Assembly: GCA_030614785.1 (NCBI GenBank) | Contig: JAUWTJ010000024.1 | Location: 1 to 51,315, forward strand | Source: Alphaproteobacteria bacterium | GTDB lineage: Bacteria > Pseudomonadota > Alphaproteobacteria > M2410 | Direction: 5' to 3' | Length of the DNA stretch: 51,315 bases | Made by a program: the position numbers and the translations under genes | Shown: positions 1 to 7,753 of the stretch, one piece after another | How positions within the stretch are numbered: the stretch's first letter is position 1 | Layout: each line of letters begins with the position of its first letter | The notes under the pieces: model-generated | Database searches by the model: none | What the model was told of the DNA's origin: nothing | Seen by the model: only the letters and a program-made list of their open reading frames with translations

Positions 1-47
1 AGAGCCTTGATGACGATCTCCGCGCCGCTGAGCTGTGTCTCGGTCAT
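1..47 (-). CDS. ilvB: acetolactate synthase large subunit, 5' end only (partial)
   Basis: Only the first 15 codons are present and the gene runs off the left edge. The reverse strand reads MTETQLSGAEIVIKA, which resembles the N-terminus of the thiamine-diphosphate acetolactate synthase catalytic subunit (LSGAE followed by a hydrophobic helix). A Shine-Dalgarno-like AAAGGA lies just before the ATG at 47. Placing ilvB directly downstream of miaA, with serB divergent, matches a gene order known in many alphaproteobacteria. The identification rests on a very short peptide plus this order, so it is probable rather than certain. Confidence 0.6.
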   Translation of the reverse strand, partial: MTETQLSGAEIVIKA

Positions 48-100
48 AGTCCTTTACCTTTGGTCTTTCGTATCACTCTTCGCACTTGCACAATACCAGG

Positions 101-126
101 GCGCCCGCGACGGGCGCGGGCGAAAT
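101..126. terminator. GC-rich hairpin between miaA and ilvB
   Basis: GCGCCCG and CGGGCGC (101-107, 111-117) form a 7-bp stem with a three-base loop. An alternative pairing is CCCGCG with CGCGGG (104-109, 115-120). No uninterrupted T-run follows on the minus strand, so if miaA transcription ends here the signal is weak. It could equally be an attenuator-like structure ahead of ilvB. Confidence 0.25.
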
Positions 127-144
127 TTTGCGCACGCTACCCCG

Positions 145-1089
145 TCATTTCGGCAAGGTCAACCCGGAATCTAAAATATTTGCAAAGATATCGTTAATTT
201 TTGTTTCCATTTCTTGCGTCTCTATACGATTCCACGTAATCATCTGGTTTCGAAACCAGGTCATCTGGCGCTTGGCAAAGCGGCGGGTTTTGGTCTTTAT
301 CTCTGTGACCGCCTCTTCGAGGCTGATTTTGCCGCACTGCACTCTGATCAGATCCTCAACGCCAAGAGCCTTCATCAGAGGAAGATCCGGATCCAGACCT
401 CGCTTAGCGAGAGCCTCGACCTCCTGCATGGCGCCTGACATTACCATCGCATCGAAACGCCGCTCGATCCGGTCATAGACCCATTGCCGCTCTGGGGCCA
501 ACACGATGCGGGCAAACATGCCTTCAAAGGGTTTTTGCCTCGGCTTTTGTTGCCATGAGGTCAGAGGTTCATCGGTTGCCCGAAAGACCTCAAGAGCCCG
601 CATGAGCCTTTGGGGATCCGTTGGACCAATCCGCTCGGCTGATGCCTCGTCTACCTTGCGAACCATTTCATACAACTCGGCAAGGCTCTGCCTGTCAGGA
701 ATACCGCGCACCTCTTCGCGAATATCCGCCGGGATTTCAGGCATCGGTGAGATCCCCTCACTGAGAACACTGAGATACATGCCGGTGCCGCCAACGAATA
801 TGGGAAGGCGCCCCGCCCCGGTGACTTCGATGGCGGCCTGTGTCGCCGCGGCCGTCCAGTCGCCGACCGAAAAGGCGGTGGAGGCCGGCACGGTCCCATA
901 AAGCCTGTGAGGAACTCGCGCTTCATCTTCGGGGCTGGGCCGCGCTGTCAGGATTCGAAGTCCTTCATAGACCTGCATGGCGTCCGCGTTGATAATGGTG
1001 CCCTTCAGCCGCTCGGCAAGCCCCAACGCAACGTCGGACTTGCCGCTCGCGGTCGGTCCTGCAATAAGGACAGCGCTTATTGGTTCCAT
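145..1089 (-). CDS. miaA: tRNA dimethylallyltransferase MiaA
   Basis: This cytosolic enzyme transfers a dimethylallyl group to N6 of A37 in tRNAs that read codons starting with U. The P-loop GPTASGKS lies at residues 11-18, followed by NADAMQVYEGLRILTARPS (the INADAMQ/Y region) and the VGGTGMYL motif, all typical of MiaA. I chose the ATG at 1089 (314 aa), the usual family length. The frame stays open further upstream, but that extension would run antisense into serB. A GTG at 1101 is the only other reasonable start. The gene is divergent from serB with about 48 bp between starts, and ilvB follows on the same strand after about 100 bp. Confidence 0.93.
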   Translation of the reverse strand: MEPISAVLIAGPTASGKSDVALGLAERLKGTIINADAMQVYEGLRILTARPSPEDEARVPHRLYGTVPASTAFSVGDWTAAATQAAIEVTGAGRLPIFVGGTGMYLSVLSEGISPMPEIPADIREEVRGIPDRQSLAELYEMVRKVDEASAERIGPTDPQRLMRALEVFRATDEPLTSWQQKPRQKPFEGMFARIVLAPERQWVYDRIERRFDAMVMSGAMQEVEALAKRGLDPDLPLMKALGVEDLIRVQCGKISLEEAVTEIKTKTRRFAKRQMTWFRNQMITWNRIETQEMETKINDIFANILDSGLTLPK

Positions 1090-1137
1090 AGTCGTCGTCA
1101 CGCTTTCAAAGTCACTCCAGATAATTAATGGCCATTC

Positions 1138-2052
1138 ATGACCGAGACACTCGTCCTCACCGGCAAACCCGGCAGTAAATCCGTTACCCCCGCCCTCGTC
1201 TCTGACGCTCGCGCCGCGCTCGCAACAGCTGGCGCCGATGTGAGCGACGCCAAGGCGCTGGCCCCGGATGACGCGTCGGAGCTTGGCTTTCGGGGGCTCC
1301 AACCCAAAGACGCCTCAGAGGTTTTAGCCGATATTGCCGCAAATGTACCGGTTGATTTTTCTGTTGTCCCCTCGCAAGGCCGACGCAAGATGCTTTTGGT
1401 CGCCGATATGGACTCCACAATAATCACCGCAGAGTGTATCGACGAACTGGCCGATTTTGCGGCTCTCAAGGATCAGGTCTCAGACATCACCGAACGGGCC
1501 ATGCGCGGTGAACTTGAATTTGAAAGTGCCCTTCGTGAACGCGTCGCCCTTCTCAAGGGGCTTCAAACCTCAATCCTGCCAAAGGTCTTCGAGGAGCGGA
1601 TTGAGCTGACCCCCGGGGCAAGAGAACTCGTTGCTACCATGAACGCTGCAGGCGCTTTTACAGCGCTGGTCTCGGGCGGATTTTCATTCTTTACCTCACG
1701 GGTCGCAAAGCTCGTCGGCTTTCAGTTTGAACAGGCCAACGCACTCCGTGAGGAAAATGGCGCTCTGACCGGCAAGGTTGGCGAACCGATCCTCGGACGC
1801 GATGCGAAGAAAGCGGCGCTTGGCAAATTTCGCGACGAAAGAAATCTCGACATCTCTGCGACCATGGCCGTGGGCGATGGCGCCAATGATCTCACCATGA
1901 TCGAGGAGGCCGGGCTCGGCGTCGCCTTCCGCGCCAAGCCCCTGTTGGCTGACGCGGCGGACGCCCATATTCAACATGGAGACCTGACAGCTCTGCTTTA
2001 CCTGCAGGGGTACAGGATTGAGGAATTCCAGGCTGTTTCGAGCCCGACGTAA
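1138..2052 (+). CDS. serB: phosphoserine phosphatase SerB
   Basis: This HAD-superfamily phosphatase performs the last step of serine synthesis, hydrolysing O-phosphoserine. HAD motif I is DMDSTII with the nucleophile D90 and acid D92. The motif III lysine lies in GRDAKKAALGKF, and motif IV is GDGANDLTM. The 304-aa length, with about 80 residues before the catalytic domain, matches the bacterial SerB form with an ACT-like N-terminal region. The start is the ATG at 1138; no strong Shine-Dalgarno is visible, and the region is shared with the divergent miaA promoter. The acyl-CoA dehydrogenase follows on the same strand after 75 bp. Confidence 0.95.
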   Translation: MTETLVLTGKPGSKSVTPALVSDARAALATAGADVSDAKALAPDDASELGFRGLQPKDASEVLADIAANVPVDFSVVPSQGRRKMLLVADMDSTIITAECIDELADFAALKDQVSDITERAMRGELEFESALRERVALLKGLQTSILPKVFEERIELTPGARELVATMNAAGAFTALVSGGFSFFTSRVAKLVGFQFEQANALREENGALTGKVGEPILGRDAKKAALGKFRDERNLDISATMAVGDGANDLTMIEEAGLGVAFRAKPLLADAADAHIQHGDLTALLYLQGYRIEEFQAVSSPT

Positions 2053-2127
2053 TCACCTCTCTCGACAACTCAGACACCCTCACCTAATCTCGGTTCCGAA
2101 GAAAATCGCAGAGGGAGGTCTTGCCAC

Positions 2128-3330
2128 ATGGATATGTCACTCACGCCTGAAGATGAAGCCTTTCGGCAGGAAGTCCGCGAGTTTATCGCTGACAATCTTG
2201 ACTCTGCCCCCCTGCAAGAGAGGCTCTACAGCTTTTACACTGAAGAAACCATCGTCAAAGACTGGCAGTCGAAGCTTTTCAAAAAAGGCTGGATTGCGCC
2301 CGGATGGCCGGTGGAATATGGCGGAGCCGGGTGGACCGAGACGCAAAAACACATTTTTCACGAAGAGACCGCACTCGTGGACGCGCCCCACCTTTCCGCC
2401 TTTGGCCTCTCGATGGTCGGTCCGGTTATCTATACTTTTGGGAATGACGAGCAAAAGGCGCAGCATCTGCCGAAAATACTCAGTGGAGAGATGAACTGGT
2501 GTCAGGGATATTCGGAACCTGGATCCGGGTCTGATCTTGCTTCTCTCAAGACAGCGGCAGTGCGCGACGGCGAAGATTACATTGTTAACGGCCAGAAGAT
2601 CTGGACGTCAAATGCACATTTTGCCGACTGGATTTTCTGCCTCGTGCGAACCAATCCCGATGTCAAGAAGCAACAAGGCATATCCTTTTTGCTCATCGAC
2701 ATGAAGTCGCCGGGGATTGACGTGAAGCCAATCGTTACCATCGACAACGACCATCATCTCAATGAAGTGTTTTTCAGCGATGTGCGTGTGCCGGCTGCCA
2801 ACAGAGTTGGCGAAGAGAATATCGGCTGGACCTATGCAAAGTTCCTGCTTGCCAATGAACGCACCGGCATCGCCGGTGTCGGCTCAACCAAACACTGGAC
2901 CAACCGGTTAAAGGTCATTGCCGGGATGGAGCCCTTCGGAGATGGTAAGAAGCTTGGTGATGACCCCGCCTTTCAAACGAAACTTGCAGACATTAAAGTC
3001 AAGCTGTCCGCTCTTGAGTACACAAACCTGCGCACCCTTGCGGAAGTTGCCGCCGGACGGGATCCGGGACCCGGATCCTCAATGTTGAAGATCCTCGGGA
3101 CGGAGGTCGCCCAGGCCATGCAGCACCTGACCATGGAAGCCGCTTCTTACTTTGGCATGCCGCTGATTAAACATGTCCCCCGCAGTCTTTCGAACATCGA
3201 CCAGCCTATCGGTCCCGGCTATTGGTCCGACGCCTATTCTTCCATGGCTATTGGTCGGGCCTCGAGCAACTATGGTGGAACCAATGAAGTGCAACGTAAC
3301 GTCATCGCAAAAGCGGTGCTCGGTCTCTAG
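2128..3330 (+). CDS. acyl-CoA dehydrogenase family protein
   Basis: A 400-aa flavoprotein with the full acyl-CoA dehydrogenase fold: N-terminal helical domain (about 1-120), middle beta domain with YSEPGSGSDLASL and the FAD-contact stretch GQKIWTSNAHFADW, and C-terminal helical domain ending YGGTNEVQRNVIAKAVLGL. It should oxidise an acyl-CoA to the trans-2-enoyl-CoA and pass electrons to ETF. The position of the MCAD catalytic glutamate (YEGT) is Gly383 here, as in the large FadE-like/pimeloyl-CoA dehydrogenase group. Glu244, in ANERTGIAG, is a candidate alternative base (inference). The substrate cannot be assigned. A strong AGGGAGGT Shine-Dalgarno lies 7-8 nt before the ATG. It probably forms an operon with the small membrane protein 14 bp downstream. 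Confidence 0.92.
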   Translation: MDMSLTPEDEAFRQEVREFIADNLDSAPLQERLYSFYTEETIVKDWQSKLFKKGWIAPGWPVEYGGAGWTETQKHIFHEETALVDAPHLSAFGLSMVGPVIYTFGNDEQKAQHLPKILSGEMNWCQGYSEPGSGSDLASLKTAAVRDGEDYIVNGQKIWTSNAHFADWIFCLVRTNPDVKKQQGISFLLIDMKSPGIDVKPIVTIDNDHHLNEVFFSDVRVPAANRVGEENIGWTYAKFLLANERTGIAGVGSTKHWTNRLKVIAGMEPFGDGKKLGDDPAFQTKLADIKVKLSALEYTNLRTLAEVAAGRDPGPGSSMLKILGTEVAQAMQHLTMEAASYFGMPLIKHVPRSLSNIDQPIGPGYWSDAYSSMAIGRASSNYGGTNEVQRNVIAKAVLGL

Positions 3331-3344
3331 GAAGGAATAATTGT

Positions 3345-3713
3345 ATGGATAAAGTGTTTCGCGGTCTGGCGGGTCTTGTCGGTCTGTTTTTTGTCGCATC
3401 CGGTCTCCGGTGGATCATTGATCCAGGCGGCGCGGCTACTGGACTTGGTCTGCCGCTGCTTGACGGCCTTGCGCGCAGCACCCAGATAGGGGATCTTGGC
3501 GCGTTCTTTTTTGCCGGCGGTACGTTGGTGCTTCTTGGTGTCTGGAAACAAAAGGCCGAATGGTATCTCGCGCCCGCTCTCCTCGTCGGAACGGCTGCGG
3601 TTTTCCGCATCCTGGCGAGCCTCATTCAGGGTGCCGAGCTGGCGCTTCCCTTCATTATCATTGAAGCGGTCATGACGGCGATTTTGTTGATGGCGGCAAA
3701 AACGGCAGAGTGA
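3345..3713 (+). CDS. small four-helix membrane protein (DUF4345-like)
   Basis: The 122-aa protein is almost entirely hydrophobic, with four predicted membrane segments (about 6-25, 45-67, 73-93, 97-117) and short polar links. Gly/Ala-rich helices and the SGLRWIIDPGGAA segment resemble the uncharacterised DUF4345 family. That match is by pattern and is uncertain. AGGAAGGA lies 7-8 nt before the ATG, overlapping the stop of the preceding acyl-CoA dehydrogenase, so the two are probably co-transcribed. No catalytic motif is visible and no function is proposed. It ends 31 bp from the convergent nirC gene, with no clear terminator between them. Confidence 0.75.
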   Translation: MDKVFRGLAGLVGLFFVASGLRWIIDPGGAATGLGLPLLDGLARSTQIGDLGAFFFAGGTLVLLGVWKQKAEWYLAPALLVGTAAVFRILASLIQGAELALPFIIIEAVMTAILLMAAKTAE

Positions 3714-3744
3714 GCTGCTCGGGTACTCACCCTGCCCTCTACTG

Positions 3745-4566
3745 TCAATCGGCTGCCAGGCCGCTCTTGATGATTTTCTCGGATGGCTCTTTCTCCGTCG
3801 GGCGACCTGCCGCCACCCAGTAACCAAGGCCCATGAAAATGGCGCCGGAGAAAACATTTCCCAGCGTTACCCAGACCAGGTTCCGCGCCGCGCCAACTAT
3901 CGAAACAGTCTCAGCGTGCTCGGAAAGCAGGGCGACGGAAAACACCGTCATATTGGCGATGGAATGCTCAAACCCTGTCGCGATGAAAGCAAACAAACAC
4001 CAGAAGATGATGATGCATTTGGCAGCATCGTTTGTGGTTCGTGAAGCACTCCAGATGGCAAGACATACCAACCAGTTACACAGCACGCCGCGAACAAAAA
4101 GTTCGATGCCGGGTGCCGACATTTTTTTGGCCGCCACAGCATGGATTAGATCCTGTCCGCCCGCCTGAAGGACAACGCCGCCACCAGCGACGACGAACAA
4201 TGCGCCAAGCAGGACCGAACCGGCCAGGTTACCTGCCCACGTCATTCCCCAGGAACGGAGTACATCAAGATTGCTGATCTTACCGGTCAGCCGGCCAATA
4301 GTCATGTACATGGTATGGCCTGTAAAGAGCTCCGACCCGGCAAACACTACCAGCGTCAACGCAATTCCAAAACTACCCCCCATCACCAGGCCGCGCACTG
4401 AAGGATCAACTCCCTGCCCGACCGAGAAGATAAGGAGTATCCCCATGCCGACATACGCCCCGGCCATCATTGAAGCGACCCAGAAGCCAAGCGGGTTTTG
4501 CGTGATAAATTTGATCTTGGCTATGGCAATTTCACCAAGTGCACTAATGGAGTCATCAAGGGTCAT
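3745..4566 (-). CDS. nirC: formate/nitrite transporter family channel, probably nitrite uptake (NirC/FocA type)
   Basis: This inner-membrane pentameric anion channel of the FNT family has 273 aa and six membrane helices. Family signatures are AGSELFTGHTMYMTIG (second helix region, Omega-loop side) and GFEHSIANMTVF, which carries the conserved pore histidine. I chose the ATG at 4566, preceded by AGAGGAACGCTTG; a TTG one codon earlier is also open. Divergence from nirBD, under what looks like a matched sigma-54 promoter, argues that the transported ion is nitrite rather than formate. That is inferred from context, because the family signature alone does not separate them. It is convergent with the small membrane protein on its 3' side. 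Confidence 0.88.
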   Translation of the reverse strand: MTLDDSISALGEIAIAKIKFITQNPLGFWVASMMAGAYVGMGILLIFSVGQGVDPSVRGLVMGGSFGIALTLVVFAGSELFTGHTMYMTIGRLTGKISNLDVLRSWGMTWAGNLAGSVLLGALFVVAGGGVVLQAGGQDLIHAVAAKKMSAPGIELFVRGVLCNWLVCLAIWSASRTTNDAAKCIIIFWCLFAFIATGFEHSIANMTVFSVALLSEHAETVSIVGAARNLVWVTLGNVFSGAIFMGLGYWVAAGRPTEKEPSEKIIKSGLAAD

Positions 4567-4669
4567 CAAGCGTTCCTCTTCACTTTCTTGTTAGCAATAC
4601 TTGCATTTTCACCACATGATTTTTCCTACTTATACTGATTACATCACACAGCGCTTCTCCTAACTCTTC

Positions 4670-4685
4670 GCAAGCCTTGTGCCAA
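4670..4685 (-). promoter_or_regulatory. sigma-54 promoter for nirC
   Basis: On the minus strand the sequence is TTGGCACA-AGGC-TTGC, which matches the RpoN consensus TGGCAC-N5-TTGC with invariant GG and GC at the correct 10-bp spacing. Transcription would start near 4658, giving a leader of about 90 nt before the ATG at 4566. It mirrors a second sigma-54 promoter on the plus strand facing nirB. Confidence 0.7.
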
Positions 4686-4810
4686 CCGCCTGGAACCTAA
4701 CTTTTTACGCATGTTTGGCAGAGTTTGGGGATTTCCAAATCACAGCCCCGGTCCTATTGGAACGACAAGTGGCTTCGCTGCTCAAGAAACGCCCAGCGAC
4801 CTTGTTGCGT

Positions 4811-4827
4811 TGCACAAATTCCTTGCA
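4811..4827. promoter_or_regulatory. candidate NtrC enhancer site shared by nirC and nirBD
   Basis: TGCACAAATTCCTTGCA is 17 bp long, the size of the NtrC dyad (TGCACC-N5-GGTGCA). It keeps TGCAC in one half and TGCA in the other, but the inner bases are imperfect. Its centre lies about 118 bp upstream of the predicted nirB start and about 160 bp from the predicted nirC start, a usual enhancer distance. The sites and spacing are seen; NtrC binding is inferred. Confidence 0.45.
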
Positions 4828-4908
4828 GCTCCTGGCGACGGGATCTATTTCCTGGTTCAAAATTCACAACTATCGGCAGGACTCTCACGATTTTTTCTAC
4901 TTCCCACG

Positions 4909-4926
4909 GTTGGCACGTGCCTTGCG
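4909..4926 (+). promoter_or_regulatory. sigma-54 promoter for nirBD
   Basis: TTGGCACG-TGCC-TTGC (4910-4925) is a full match to the RpoN consensus, with GG at 4912-4913 and GC at 4924-4925. The predicted start is near 4937, about 46 nt before the nirB ATG. The rest of the 416-bp gap between nirC and nirB holds the opposing sigma-54 promoter and the candidate NtrC dyad. I see no further gene in it. Confidence 0.8.
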
Positions 4927-4982
4927 AAGGAGTGAAGAAAATCGAAAACATTACACCGAAAGGAAAGTGGGGACAGCCGCGT

Positions 4983-7436
4983 ATGAGTGTTATTGAGAAA
5001 GAAAGACTGGTGGTTATCGGAAATGGAATGGCGGGCGTTCGGACCCTGGAAGAGCTCTTGAAGATCTCTCCGGATCTTTATGACATTACTGTCTTCGGTG
5101 CTGAACCCTACGGAAATTACAATCGGATTATGCTTTCACCGGTGCTGGCAGGTGAAAAAACTATCGACGACATCATGCTCAATGATGATGATTGGTATGA
5201 TGATAACAATGTAACGCTTCACAAGGGCAAAACCGTCACGCGCATTGACCGAAGACGAAAAACGGTTTCATCGTCGGATGGCCTCTGTGTGCCTTATGAC
5301 CGGTTGATCCTGGCGACAGGGAGCAAACCGGTTATCCTTCCGATTCCCGGAGCGGATCTGCCAGGTGTGATCACCTTCCGCGATGTTCACGATGTTGACC
5401 TGATGATTGAAAGTGCGGCGCACAAGGCTAAAGCTGTGGTCATCGGCGGCGGACTGCTCGGGCTTGAGGCGGCCAACGGCCTTGTGAAGCGGGGCATGGA
5501 CGTGACGGTTATTCATCTGGTTGACACGCTGATGGAGCGCCAGCTCGATACTCAGGCCGGCTTGCTTTTGCAAACCTCCCTTGAAGAACGTGGTCTCAAA
5601 TTTCTCATGGGAACCGCAACCGCAGCGATCCTGGGCACAACGGGTGTTGAAGGCGTGTCGTTCAAGGATGGCACCAGCCTTGAAGCTGATATTGTTGTCA
5701 TGGCTGTCGGCATTCAGCCCAATACGTCTTTGGCCGAAAGCGTCGGTGTTCATTGCGAACGCGGTATTGTGGTCAATGACACCTTGCAAACCTACGATCC
5801 GCTGATTTACGCGGTTGGCGAATGTGTCCAGCACCGCAATGAGGTCTACGGCCTTGTTGCCCCCCTCTTTGAGCAGGCGAAGGTTTGCGCCAATCACCTC
5901 GCACATAAGGGCTTTGCGACCTATCACGGCTCCATGACTTCGACAAAACTCAAGGTCACGGGCATCGACCTCTTTTCGGCGGGCGACTTTGAGAGCGGCC
6001 GCGGCAAGGAAGAGATTGTGCTCGGCGATCCCGGCGGCGGCAGATACAAGAAGCTCGTCATAAAGGAAGACCGGCTGGTCGGCGCTGTGCTCTACGGGGA
6101 TACGGTCGATAGTGCATGGTATTTTCAGCTGCTGCGCGATCAAACTGATATCTCCGAAATACGCGATCAACTTATGTTTGGTGAGGCACGGCTGGGTGAC
6201 TCCGGTCATGGAGGAGTAAATTCGGCGGCTGCCATGAGCGACCACACCGAAGTGTGCGGATGCAACGGGGTTTGCAAGGGCGAGATTGTTGCCAGTATTG
6301 AAGAAAACAAATTGACAACCCTTGATGAAGTTCGCGCCCATACCAAAGCGTCTTCCTCATGCGGCTCGTGCACCGGAATTGTCGAGCAACTCCTCGCGGC
6401 GGCGATCGGCGGAGACTATTCTCTAACGCCAAAGGAAAGCCCCCTTTGCCCTTGCACGGACTACACTCACGACATCGTGCGTAATACAATCTTGAATCAG
6501 GGACTGAAGACCATCCCGGAAGTCATGAGGTTTCTCGAGTGGCGTGAGCCTGACGGTTGTCCAAAGTGCCGCCCGGCACTTAATTACTACCTCTTGTGTG
6601 CCTCGCCCGATACCTATGTCGATGATGCCCGCTCACGCTTTGTCAATGAACGTGTACATGCCAACATCCAGAAGGACGGAACCTACTCGGTCATTCCGCG
6701 CATCTGGGGCGGCGACACGTCGGCGGCGGATCTGCGCGCCATCGCCGAAGTGGCGGAGAAGTTCAATATTCCGACAGTCAAGATAACCGGAGGCCAGAGG
6801 ATTGCCCTCTTTGGTGTCCGCAAGGAAGACCTGCCAGCGGTCTGGCGTGATCTGAACAAGGCGGGCATGGTCTCCGGACATGCCTATGGCAAGGCGCTGA
6901 GGACCGTGAAGACCTGTGTCGGGTCCCAGTGGTGCCGCTTCGGAACCCAGGACTCCACGTCGATGGGCATCGATATCGAACGCATGACCTGGGGCGCGGG
7001 GACACCGCATAAATTCAAAATCGCTGTCTCGGGGTGCCCTCGCAATTGCGCCGAGGCGACCATCAAGGACTTTGGTGTGGTCGCCGTTGACTCGGGCTGG
7101 GAGCTACATATCGGTGGCAATGGCGGCATCAAAGTCCGCGCCACTGACCTCCTGTGCAAGGTCTCGACAGATGCCGAGGTCAAGGAATATTGCGGGGCCT
7201 TCATGCAGATCTACAGAGAGGAGGGTCACTATCTCGAACGCACCGCGCCCTATATCGAGCGGGTCGGTCTTGCCTATCTGAAACGGAGGATTGTCGAGGA
7301 TTCGGTCGGCAGGGTCGAGCTCTTTAAGCGCTTCCTCTTTTCCCAAACGTTCGCCCAGATTGACCCCTGGGCCGAGGACGAAACACCCGCGGCGGAATTC
7401 CAGCCGCTCGGCCTTAAGGAGCCTGTAGACGCATGA
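4983..7436 (+). CDS. nirB: NAD(P)H-dependent assimilatory nitrite reductase large subunit NirB
   Basis: This cytosolic enzyme reduces nitrite to ammonium with six electrons from NAD(P)H. Domains in order: FAD-binding (VVIGNGMAG, residues 10-18), NAD(P)-binding (VVIGGGLLGLEAA), a BFD-type [2Fe-2S] domain (C425-G-C427 to C431, then SSCGSC), a nitrite/sulfite reductase ferredoxin-like half-domain, and the siroheme-[4Fe-4S] site (C645 and C651, then C685 and C689 in SGCPRNCAE). The 817-aa length is normal. The ATG at 4983 is chosen because MSVIEKERLVVIG begins just before the FAD fold; the frame is open upstream but would include the promoter. It overlaps nirD by 4 nt (ATGA). No nitrate reductase or siroheme synthase lies nearby, so nitrate reduction, if present, is encoded elsewhere. 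Confidence 0.97.
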   Translation: MSVIEKERLVVIGNGMAGVRTLEELLKISPDLYDITVFGAEPYGNYNRIMLSPVLAGEKTIDDIMLNDDDWYDDNNVTLHKGKTVTRIDRRRKTVSSSDGLCVPYDRLILATGSKPVILPIPGADLPGVITFRDVHDVDLMIESAAHKAKAVVIGGGLLGLEAANGLVKRGMDVTVIHLVDTLMERQLDTQAGLLLQTSLEERGLKFLMGTATAAILGTTGVEGVSFKDGTSLEADIVVMAVGIQPNTSLAESVGVHCERGIVVNDTLQTYDPLIYAVGECVQHRNEVYGLVAPLFEQAKVCANHLAHKGFATYHGSMTSTKLKVTGIDLFSAGDFESGRGKEEIVLGDPGGGRYKKLVIKEDRLVGAVLYGDTVDSAWYFQLLRDQTDISEIRDQLMFGEARLGDSGHGGVNSAAAMSDHTEVCGCNGVCKGEIVASIEENKLTTLDEVRAHTKASSSCGSCTGIVEQLLAAAIGGDYSLTPKESPLCPCTDYTHDIVRNTILNQGLKTIPEVMRFLEWREPDGCPKCRPALNYYLLCASPDTYVDDARSRFVNERVHANIQKDGTYSVIPRIWGGDTSAADLRAIAEVAEKFNIPTVKITGGQRIALFGVRKEDLPAVWRDLNKAGMVSGHAYGKALRTVKTCVGSQWCRFGTQDSTSMGIDIERMTWGAGTPHKFKIAVSGCPRNCAEATIKDFGVVAVDSGWELHIGGNGGIKVRATDLLCKVSTDAEVKEYCGAFMQIYREEGHYLERTAPYIERVGLAYLKRRIVEDSVGRVELFKRFLFSQTFAQIDPWAEDETPAAEFQPLGLKEPVDA

Positions 7437-7753
7437 GTGACTGGATTGACGTATGTGACCTTGAAGACGTTCCCCTTCTGGGGTCGCGTGTTCTGAAGAC
7501 CGGAACCATCGACATCGCTGTTTTCCGCACCTCGACGAATGAGGTCTATGCGCTGGAGAACAAGTGCCCGCACAAGGGTGGTCCCCTTTCAGAAGGTCTC
7601 GTCCACGGAAAGCAGGTCACTTGTCCACTTCACTCCCGCGTGCTCAATCTTGATAATGGGACGGTTGTGGCTCCTGATGTCGGCTGTGTCCGGACTTTTG
7701 CCACCAGAGTGAACGAAGGGCGCATAAAACTGAAGGTGACGGATAAGGGTTAG
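7433..7753 (+). CDS. nirD: nitrite reductase small subunit NirD (Rieske-type)
   Basis: A 106-aa Rieske-fold protein that partners NirB. The cluster-binding pattern is intact: C45-P-H47 and, after 16 residues, C64-P-L-H67. Many assimilatory NirD proteins lack these ligands, so their presence suggests that this one binds a [2Fe-2S] cluster. The start overlaps the nirB stop (ATGA), indicating translational coupling. The stop codon overlaps the stop of the convergent degP gene by 4 bp, leaving no room for a conventional terminator. Confidence 0.95.
   Translation: MSDWIDVCDLEDVPLLGSRVLKTGTIDIAVFRTSTNEVYALENKCPHKGGPLSEGLVHGKQVTCPLHSRVLNLDNGTVVAPDVGCVRTFATRVNEGRIKLKVTDKG

Noticed and set aside
4725-4982. 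N-terminal extension of nirB
   Set aside because: It would include the sigma-54 promoter and lacks homology-like features. The ATG at 4983 directly precedes the FAD fold.
5268-6341. A 357-codon open frame antisense to nirB
   Set aside because: nirB is fully supported by cofactor motifs; the reverse frame has no motif or ribosome site.
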